Origin: Treponema sp.
GTDB taxonomy: Bacteria > Spirochaetota > Spirochaetia > Treponematales > Breznakiellaceae
Direction: 5' to 3'
Length of the DNA stretch: 6,614 nucleotides
Assembly (NCBI GenBank): GCA_031266695.1
Contig: JAISAK010000055.1
Coordinates: 1-6,614, forward strand
This document shows, one piece after another, positions 1 through 5,191 of this stretch (the stretch's first letter is position 1; every line of letters starts with the position of its first letter). The notes beneath the pieces were generated by a model. That model saw only the letters and a program-made list of their open reading frames with translations, was not told the DNA's origin and searched no databases. A program made the translations under genes and the position numbers.

Positions 1-1190
1 TTGCCATCGACAGTCCCTGGAGCGCCGATCCCGACGATGCGGTTTCACTCGAAAGTTTTTCAGGCTTGGACGGAACATCTTCGGCGGCCCCTGTTCTCTA
101 TGTGCATGTAGCGGATCCCGCCTCCTCAATTTCCGCGGCCGGCCCCGTGGAGCGGGAGGCCCGGGACCGCGGCGCCACCCTTTATCTTCCCGAAGGAACG
201 TCCCGAATGATCGCCGATGAAGCTCTGTCCCTCTTTGCCCTGGGACTTTCGGAAATTTCGCCGGCCCTGACCTTCAAGATCAGTCTTGATGAAAAAGGTG
301 AAATCAGGGATACGGAAATTTTCCCGTCCCTGGTAAGGGTGCGGCGGCTTAGCTACGAAGAGGTGGACAGGCTTGTCGAAGAATCCACAGCCGGGACTGA
401 CGCGGCGGGCACGGACGCGGCGCTGCTTGCGGCGCTCTGCGCCCTTGCGGAAAGGAACCTAATCCGCCGCACAGAGCGGGGAGCCGTCAGCATTGAGCTT
501 CCCGAAACGCACATTACCGCGGCCGGGGGCAGGGTTTCCGTTGATCCTATTATACCGTACCGCTCCGCTCTTATGGTCAGGGAGTGCATGCTCCTTGCCG
601 GCGAGGCCGCGAGCCTCTATGTAAGCCGCCGGAACAGGGATGCCCCCTTTACGGCCTTTCCCCATGTAACGCAGGAAGTGGGGGACCTGCCCCGGGAGCC
701 GCTTCCGGGTATGGCAGGTTTTTACCAGCTCCGCCGCTGCATGAGGCCCCGGAGCCTTTCGGTCAGGCCCGGACCCCATTGGGGCCTCGGCCTTGAGGCC
801 TATTCCCAGGTTACCAGCCCCCTGCGCCGTTATACGGATCTCCTTGCGCATCTGCAGTTGCGCGCAATGCTCCGGGGCGGGGAAGCCCTTTCCGAAGACG
901 AAGTTTCGGCGCGGCTGGGAGCGGGTGAAGCGGCGGCCTCCGCGGTGGCGCGGGCGGAACGCGTTTCCCGGCTTCACTGGACCTGCGTGTACCTTCTGGA
1001 CAAAAAAGACTCCTCCTGGGACGCCGTGGCTCTTGAAAAAAAAGGGAACGCCTGGGTCCTCATGATTCCCGCCCTGGCCCTGGAAACCCAGGTTCCCCTC
1101 AAGGGAAAGGTTGAGCCCAACGACCCTGTCAGGCTGACGCTGAAATCGGTAAATCTGCCCCGGGGAGAGGCGAACTTTGTCCAGGCCTAA
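1..1190 (+). CDS. RNB-domain exoribonuclease (RNase II/R family), 5' end outside the window
   Basis: This is the 3' part of a gene. The reading frame is open from base 3 to a TAA at 1188-1190 followed at once by TAG, giving 395 visible residues. It begins inside the RNB catalytic core. The motif AIDSPWSADPDDA (residues 1-13) supplies the four metal-binding aspartates D3, D9, D11 and D12, at the spacing of E. coli RNase II D201/D207/D209/D210. Near residues 190-200, RECMLLAG matches the conserved helix usually read as E-x-C/A-M-x-x-A-N. GLGLEAYSQVTSPLRRYTDLLAH (about 261-283, SPLRRY at 272-277) is the diagnostic C-terminal RNB block with the phosphate-contacting arginine. Family members degrade RNA processively 3' to 5' in the cytoplasm. 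The roughly 90 residues after the RNB block are short and only loosely like an S1/OB fold, with no basic tail as in E. coli RNase R. I therefore do not choose between rnb and rnr. The TTG at 66 lies inside the domain and is not the real start. The RNB assignment is firm; the subfamily is open. Confidence 0.93.
   Translation, partial: AIDSPWSADPDDAVSLESFSGLDGTSSAAPVLYVHVADPASSISAAGPVEREARDRGATLYLPEGTSRMIADEALSLFALGLSEISPALTFKISLDEKGEIRDTEIFPSLVRVRRLSYEEVDRLVEESTAGTDAAGTDAALLAALCALAERNLIRRTERGAVSIELPETHITAAGGRVSVDPIIPYRSALMVRECMLLAGEAASLYVSRRNRDAPFTAFPHVTQEVGDLPREPLPGMAGFYQLRRCMRPRSLSVRPGPHWGLGLEAYSQVTSPLRRYTDLLAHLQLRAMLRGGEALSEDEVSARLGAGEAAASAVARAERVSRLHWTCVYLLDKKDSSWDAVALEKKGNAWVLMIPALALETQVPLKGKVEPNDPVRLTLKSVNLPRGEANFVQA
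390..419 (+). repeat. Two-copy 15-bp in-frame tandem repeat inside the RNB gene
   Basis: Two adjacent 15-bp units (390-404 and 405-419) each encode AGTDA. They give AGTDAAGTDA at residues 130-139 of the visible fragment, in the variable part of the RNB domain between the catalytic motifs. The copies differ at several third-codon positions, so the duplication is not recent or has been under coding constraint. Its length preserves the reading frame. Confidence 0.6.
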
Positions 1191-1210
1191 TAGTAAATGC
1201 TTTTACCCTG

Positions 1211-1255
1211 TTGAATTCGCTGGATTTTACCGTATATATAGTATATACTTATAAT
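1211..1255 (+). promoter_or_regulatory. Candidate sigma-70-type promoter for the lipoprotein cluster
   Basis: The gap between the RNase and the large lipoprotein gene is strikingly AT-rich in a GC-rich neighbourhood. TTGAAT at 1211-1216 can serve as a -35 box, with TATATA at 1233-1238 as -10 at a 16-bp spacing. Other -10-like hexamers follow: TATACT at 1244-1249 and a perfect TATAAT at 1250-1255 that overlaps the proposed ATG at 1254. The heptamer TTTTACC occurs twice, at 1201-1207 and 1225-1231, 24 bp apart, and could be a pair of regulator half-sites. GTATATAC (1241-1248) is a palindrome. Which hexamer is used cannot be decided by reading. The presence of a promoter is plausible but not proven. 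Confidence 0.45.
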
Positions 1256-3500
1256 GGGTATGCGTATCCTCAGAAAAACCTTTGGAATTTTCATTTTACT
1301 CCTCTTTTTCAGTACCTGCGGGGAGCTGGACATTGTACTGCCCTCTTCCGGAACATACCGGATAAACGCCCTGATTAATGATGATTCCCTGGACAGCTGT
1401 TCCCTTGTCAAGTATGACGATAAAATACGCCCCTTTTTCGCCGGATCCATAACCAAAGACCCTGATGTTACAGGTTTGATGGTCTATCTGCAGAACGCCG
1501 AGGGGGAAATTGTCGGGGGGAAAATTCACTATACCCTGAGGGATATTGAAAACGGGGAAACGGATACCGGCCCTGAAACCTATTACTATGACTATGCTGC
1601 CGGAGAGGTAAGGACAGGGGATTCTTTACCGGCCCCGGAGGAGAAGGTGGAAGGCAAAACAAACGCCGAAGAGGAAAACGGGGAAACAGCGGAAGAATCG
1701 ATTCCCGTCCAAACGGCGAAAATAAATACGGGCGAAGACTGGTTTGGTGAAGCCGCGCCTTATGAAACCACCGGTTATAAAAACACCGATAATGAAGAAA
1801 CCCTCATTCATGTCGATGACCTTGACGAGAATCTGCCCTTTTTCCCCCTGCCGAAGAATTTGGGGCGGGGGTTCTATACGCTGATCTTCCATGTCCTTGG
1901 CGGGGAACAGGTTTACGGTGAAAATAAAACGCTCTACCAGGCTGAAAAATCTTTCTACTATCTGGGCGATTCCGATTTTGCGCTGAAGGATGTCAAGATG
2001 TACCTTCCCGGCAGCCTCGACAGAACCCAGCTTATTCCGCCGGGAACGACGGTTATGCTGGAAGCCAGCCTGGAATATGACGATGCGCTTGATCCTTATA
2101 TTATTTGGTATAACGGCAGAAAACGGATCAACGAGGGAAGACTGGCGGACGGTGCGGGCAATATACTCTGGAAAACCCCGGAGCAGACCGGTTTCCACGC
2201 GGTACGGGCGGAAGTGTTTCCCGTTCAGGCGCACCGGGATATGGTGGGGGTTTCCCGCGTAATCTCCCTTCCGGTTTCTTCAAAAGCTTCCCGCACAAGT
2301 TTTTTCTCTGAAAAATACCATGACAGTTTTACCGGGGACAACAGCGCCCTAATTCACTGGTACCAGTTCAGGGGCAGCCTGCAGGATTCAAAAAACCCCG
2401 TAGCGACGGAACGGGCGCTGATACCTATGGACGAAAAAATTCCCCGATGGCTGCCTTCCGATAACAGCTACGGCCTTTCCATCGGCACGGGTGAAGCATA
2501 CCAGGTTCCGCCGATTTCTTTTTACCGGGAAGACAAAAAAGAAGGGGGCGGACAATTTCTGGTGCGTTTCAAGCCGATCTCCGAAGGCCCCATCCTTGGT
2601 TTTTCTTTTCGGTCAAAATTTTCGCCCGAAGAAGACGCGGCTTCCGCGGAGCTGACTCTGAAAGAAGGGAATCTTTTTCTCAGCCTGAGCGTGCCGGGAG
2701 GTTCCGCGAAAGAGATCGCGCTCCCCGGGCCTTTCTCCTCCGATTCCCCTGTCGCCGTTCTTGTCGGCTTTTATTTAAGGGAAAACCGGCTTGAAGCGCA
2801 GCTTGGCCTTGAAGCCGGTTTAAGTTTTCAGCCGGAGCCCGAAAGCATAGACCTGACGGTTCCCCCGAGCGGTGAAGTCCGCGTCAAGCTGGGAGTACCG
2901 GCAGCGGACGAAGTCAGAAAAACCGGTACCGGTCAAAGGGCGGAAAATACCGGCGCTTCCGCCGAAAATGGCGCGTCCTCCGAATCCCGGTCTCTTTGGG
3001 AAAGTACTGTCCGGGAATACCGGTCCGGCGATGTTTATTCCGGTTATTCTGGTTATTCCGAATATTCCGGCCGGAGCGGCGCGTTGACGACGGCCTCCGC
3101 CGCGGCCGATGAAACCGCCGGATCTGTCCCGGCCCAAATGATGTGGGGGGAATTGGCCGTCCTCTATTTATCCTCGCCTATCATTGTCGAGGCGTCGGAT
3201 CAGCCTCCCCCTGAAAGAGACGCGGATCCCGGGGATTCCGCGGGGTTGACAGAAGCCGTATTGCCGGCGGAAGAAAAAGAAGAAGGAAAAAAAGAAGAGG
3301 CGGAAATAACCGCCGCTCCCGGGCGGGAAAATAAGGAACAAATACCGGCGGCTCCAAATCGGAATACCCCCGAACCGGCCGCCGCGGAAACCATTGCCGA
3401 AACCATCACCGAATCCGCCGCTGGGCCGGCGGATGCGCCGGCGGAAACGGAAACCTCCGAAGCAGATGAGAAAGAACCGGCCTCCGAACAAAATTCCTGA
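1254..3500 (+). CDS. Large multidomain lipoprotein, Ig-like and LamG-like regions with low-complexity inserts
   Basis: I do not recognise this 748-residue protein as a named family. The N-terminus has basic residues (R4, R7, K8), a hydrophobic core (about 10-19) and FSTC-G, which puts a probable lipidated cysteine at C22. Threonine at -1 is poor for E. coli but tolerable under relaxed spirochaete lipobox rules. Residues 30-115 and 195-238 look like beta strands of one Ig-like domain, interrupted by an acidic stretch at about 120-165. Residues 241-325 resemble a second Ig-like domain (WYNGRKRINEG, then ILWKTPEQTGFHAVRAEVFP). Residues 363-550 resemble a LamG/concanavalin-type sandwich: ALIHWYQFRGSLQDS parallels the LamG opening strand, and WGELAVLYLSS (631-641) parallels its closing strand. 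Between these lies a Gly/Ser/Glu-rich insert (about 553-628) with a YSG repeat. The tail (about 645-748) is Glu/Ala/Pro-rich and disordered. The site is probably an outer-membrane or periplasmic surface, with a binding or scaffold role as inference only. No Shine-Dalgarno precedes ATG 1254; ATG 1260 is an equally possible start and keeps the signal peptide. Confidence 0.85.
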   Translation: MGMRILRKTFGIFILLLFFSTCGELDIVLPSSGTYRINALINDDSLDSCSLVKYDDKIRPFFAGSITKDPDVTGLMVYLQNAEGEIVGGKIHYTLRDIENGETDTGPETYYYDYAAGEVRTGDSLPAPEEKVEGKTNAEEENGETAEESIPVQTAKINTGEDWFGEAAPYETTGYKNTDNEETLIHVDDLDENLPFFPLPKNLGRGFYTLIFHVLGGEQVYGENKTLYQAEKSFYYLGDSDFALKDVKMYLPGSLDRTQLIPPGTTVMLEASLEYDDALDPYIIWYNGRKRINEGRLADGAGNILWKTPEQTGFHAVRAEVFPVQAHRDMVGVSRVISLPVSSKASRTSFFSEKYHDSFTGDNSALIHWYQFRGSLQDSKNPVATERALIPMDEKIPRWLPSDNSYGLSIGTGEAYQVPPISFYREDKKEGGGQFLVRFKPISEGPILGFSFRSKFSPEEDAASAELTLKEGNLFLSLSVPGGSAKEIALPGPFSSDSPVAVLVGFYLRENRLEAQLGLEAGLSFQPEPESIDLTVPPSGEVRVKLGVPAADEVRKTGTGQRAENTGASAENGASSESRSLWESTVREYRSGDVYSGYSGYSEYSGRSGALTTASAAADETAGSVPAQMMWGELAVLYLSSPIIVEASDQPPPERDADPGDSAGLTEAVLPAEEKEEGKKEEAEITAAPGRENKEQIPAAPNRNTPEPAAAETIAETITESAAGPADAPAETETSEADEKEPASEQNS
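3036..3071 (+). repeat. Four-copy 9-bp tandem repeat encoding YSG/YSE
   Basis: Four 9-bp units lie head to tail at 3036-3044, 3045-3053, 3054-3062 and 3063-3071, each starting TATTC. They differ by one to three bases, mostly at the unit ends. They are in frame and encode YSG, YSG, YSE, YSG (residues 595-606), followed by a degenerate RSG. Because the unit is a multiple of three, copy-number change would alter length without breaking the frame. Surrounding DNA (about 2895-3075) holds several loosely related TACCGG/TTCCGG stretches, including the 12-bp palindrome ACCGGTACCGGT at 2922-2933. This suggests the segment grew by slippage. Confidence 0.8.
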
Positions 3501-3518
3501 GTAGCAGCCGGGTGTACC

Positions 3519-4220
3519 GTGAAAATCAATCGCGCCATGCCGGCCTTTCTTGCCGGCCTTCTGTTTTTGGCTTCCTGCGCCGGAGAACCCAGAAAGATTA
3601 TTTTTGATCCGGCAGCCTCTGTCGATCCCCTAACGGCAAACCCTCCGGCCGGGCAGGAAGCGGATTTATTGTCAATAATCGAATCGCAAAGCGGACCCGC
3701 CGGCGCTCTTATTCCCGACTGGGTATATCTTTTTATAAACGGCGGAATTAAAAGCGTGGAAGCTCTTGGACGGTATTCGGAAAAATATGTCTTTATCGCG
3801 GAGAACAGGGGGAAAAATTTCGACGCCCTGAGTCAATGGGTAACGAGTTTTGCCGTGGAACAGGATTTTTCGATCCTTGCCGCGGAAAGGATCGAAAAGA
3901 GGCTCCTTGCCGCGGCAAAGCTCTACCCCGACGACGAATACGGTGATTTTTTCGAAAACCTGGTAAAGAGCGCGTCGGACGCCGACTATGCCGGCGCCGT
4001 CAGGGAAGGAACTTTTTGGATTAAGCGGCGGGAGGTCCCGCAGGAGGGCGCGGAAACAACGGCCGCGGAGATCTATGATTTTTTTATATTAGTCGGTATA
4101 GATAAGATAACCTTGCAAAACCGAATCAGGGAGCTTATGGGAGACATTATCATTACACCGACAAAGGATCAGGAGGCGGCGATAAACAACGTTCAGCAGT
4201 CCTTCTTCGAAGGATTCTAG
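3519..4220 (+). CDS. Small lipoprotein, faintly LPP20-like
   Basis: The 233-residue product has an excellent lipoprotein signal: K2 and R5, a hydrophobic stretch 9-18, and LASC ending at C20 with A21. A GTG start at 3519 is preferred because it keeps the basic n-region. The ATG at 3537 would leave a signal with no positive charge. There is no strong Shine-Dalgarno (only CCGGG at 3508-3512), so translation may depend on ribosomes finishing the upstream gene 18 nt away. After a short disordered linker the mature part reads PDWV (66-69), YVFIAENRGKNFDALSQW (90-107), a helix rich in Ala and charged residues (110-135), FWIKRRE (166-172) and YDFFILVGIDKITLQNRIRELM (186-207). This order (P-x-W near the start, a YVF-x-A strand plus long helix, an aromatic-Lys strand, then YxFxxLVxIDK) recalls LPP20-type lipoproteins, but the likeness is weak and rests on pattern only. 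It is probably anchored in the outer membrane facing the periplasm. Function is unknown. Confidence 0.87.
   Translation: MKINRAMPAFLAGLLFLASCAGEPRKIIFDPAASVDPLTANPPAGQEADLLSIIESQSGPAGALIPDWVYLFINGGIKSVEALGRYSEKYVFIAENRGKNFDALSQWVTSFAVEQDFSILAAERIEKRLLAAAKLYPDDEYGDFFENLVKSASDADYAGAVREGTFWIKRREVPQEGAETTAAEIYDFFILVGIDKITLQNRIRELMGDIIITPTKDQEAAINNVQQSFFEGF
3539..3557 (+). other. GC-rich hairpin just inside the small lipoprotein gene
   Basis: GCCGGC at 3539-3544 and again at 3552-3557 can pair as a 6-bp all-GC stem around a 7-nt pyrimidine loop, about 20 nt downstream of the GTG start. The sequence is also a direct repeat (GCCGGCCTT at 3539-3547 and 3552-3560). A T-rich stretch follows some bases later (around 3561-3568), so a weak transcriptional pause or an effect on translation initiation is conceivable. 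It lies within signal-peptide codons, and codon choice alone could create it. Confidence 0.3.
4209..4214 (+). promoter_or_regulatory. Ribosome binding site of the PAP2 gene
   Basis: GAAGGA lies 8 nt before the ATG at 4223, inside the last codons of the small lipoprotein gene, whose TAG ends at 4220. It supports ATG 4223 as the start and indicates coupled translation. Confidence 0.75.
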
Positions 4221-4222
4221 CA

Positions 4223-5191
4223 ATGGAAGAAATATTGCGGCAGGGACTCGATCTTATAAGGGCGGTACAGTCCTTTGCCAGCCCTCCCCTGACCTTGCTT
4301 ATGCTCGCCGTCACAAGCCTCGGAAGCCTTCCCGCCTATATGATTCTGCTTCCCCTTGTCTACTGGTGTTTTGACGAAAAAAAGGGAAGCCGTCTTGCGC
4401 TGGCGGTGTTATTTTCCGCCTGGCTTAACCTGAGCCTGAAATTCCTCCTTGACCAGCCCCGGCCTTTTTTTGCGGCCTACGATCCGGCGGTAGGTTTTGT
4501 CGCGGAACGGTTCGGCGGCTTTCCTTCGGGACATGCCCAGACTTCACTGGTAATGTTCTTCATCATCGCCTCCTGGCTGAAAAAAAAGCGCTACCGTTTT
4601 ATCGCCGCCCTGCTCTGCCTCCTTATAGGTTTTTCCCGCGTGTACCTTGGGGTACATTTTCCCACGGATGTTTTCGGCGGCTGGATTCTCGGCGGCCTCA
4701 TTACAGGGGCCTACTTTCTCCTTGAGCCGCGGCTGACGAAATTTTTTGAGCAGGGCGGCCCGCGGGTCCGGTTTACCGCCTGCGCGGCGGCGGCCTTCCT
4801 CATGATTCTCTATAAACCCTCCGACGAAGTGCTGATGCCGGCGGCGGCCTTTCTCGGCATGGGCCTGGGCTGCGGTCTGAACAAGCGCTTCATCGGATTT
4901 AAGGCGCGGGGCAATTCCGGCAAAAGCAGGGGGCTTGAATTCTTGAGCCGCGGGGGCCGCTTTTTAACCGGCGCCGCCGGAATGTTCCTGCTCCTGTTTG
5001 CCTCCGAAAAACTCCTGCCCGGCGCGGAAGGCCGCTTCGGGGCCCCGGCGATTTTTTCCGCCAATTACCGTGTTTTTTATTTCCTCCGTTTTGCCCTGAT
5101 CGGACTCTGGAATTCCGCCGCCGCGCCCGCGCTTTTCCTGGCCCTGGGCCTGGCCGGAAAAAATATCGAACCGGAAGAAACGCCCGAATGA
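4223..5191 (+). CDS. PAP2-family integral membrane phosphatase
   Basis: The 322-residue product carries all three catalytic motifs of the PAP2/type 2 phosphatidic acid phosphatase superfamily. Motif 1 is K73-x6-R80-P81 (KFLLDQPRP), motif 2 is PSGH at 101-104, and motif 3 is S138-R139-x5-H145-x3-D149 (SRVYLGVHFPTD). H145 is the expected phospho-acceptor nucleophile, H104 the acid and D149 its partner, so the enzyme should be active. Hydrophobic segments cluster at about 20-50, 57-72, 106-119, 126-145, 150-167, 184-197, 203-219, 247-261 and 283-310, giving a polytopic inner-membrane protein. The N-terminal LGSLPAYMILLPLVYWCFDEKKG is typical of a bacterial PAP2 subgroup with a YWC segment before motif 1. 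The C-terminal extension (about 175-322) adds further membrane spans. Substrates of the superfamily include phosphatidic acid, phosphatidylglycerol phosphate, undecaprenyl pyrophosphate and lipid A phosphates; the sequence does not show which applies. It starts 2 nt after the lipoprotein stop and overlaps mnmE by 4 nt. Confidence 0.96.
   Translation: MEEILRQGLDLIRAVQSFASPPLTLLMLAVTSLGSLPAYMILLPLVYWCFDEKKGSRLALAVLFSAWLNLSLKFLLDQPRPFFAAYDPAVGFVAERFGGFPSGHAQTSLVMFFIIASWLKKKRYRFIAALLCLLIGFSRVYLGVHFPTDVFGGWILGGLITGAYFLLEPRLTKFFEQGGPRVRFTACAAAAFLMILYKPSDEVLMPAAAFLGMGLGCGLNKRFIGFKARGNSGKSRGLEFLSRGGRFLTGAAGMFLLLFASEKLLPGAEGRFGAPAIFSANYRVFYFLRFALIGLWNSAAAPALFLALGLAGKNIEPEETPE
5173..5177 (+). promoter_or_regulatory. 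Ribosome binding site of mnmE
   Basis: GGAAG sits 10 nt before the ATG at 5188, within the last codons of the PAP2 gene. Together with the ATGA stop/start overlap it fixes the mnmE start and points to translational coupling. The next ATG (5195) is out of frame. Confidence 0.6.

Noticed and set aside
66..1190. TTG at 66 as the true start of the RNase gene
   Set aside because: The frame continues upstream to the window edge and encodes the essential aspartate motif AIDSPWSADPDDA, so the gene begins outside the window.
1193..1206. GTAAA/TTTAC inverted repeat after the RNase stop as a terminator
   Set aside because: The stem is only 5 bp and AT-rich, with no following T-run (ttttaccctg). It would not form a credible intrinsic terminator.
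1626..2234. Long minus-strand open frame (202 codons) opposite the large lipoprotein gene
   Set aside because: It lies wholly within a well-supported + strand gene, has no recognisable domain or signal, and such frames are expected opposite GC-rich coding DNA.
4377..4587. A7 and A8 runs in the PAP2 gene (4377-4383, 4580-4587), and A8 in the RNase gene (1036-1043), as phase-variation tracts
   Set aside because: All encode Glu-Lys/Lys-Lys in frame in intact genes, are short for phase variation, and are common for lysine codons. Nothing else supports switching.
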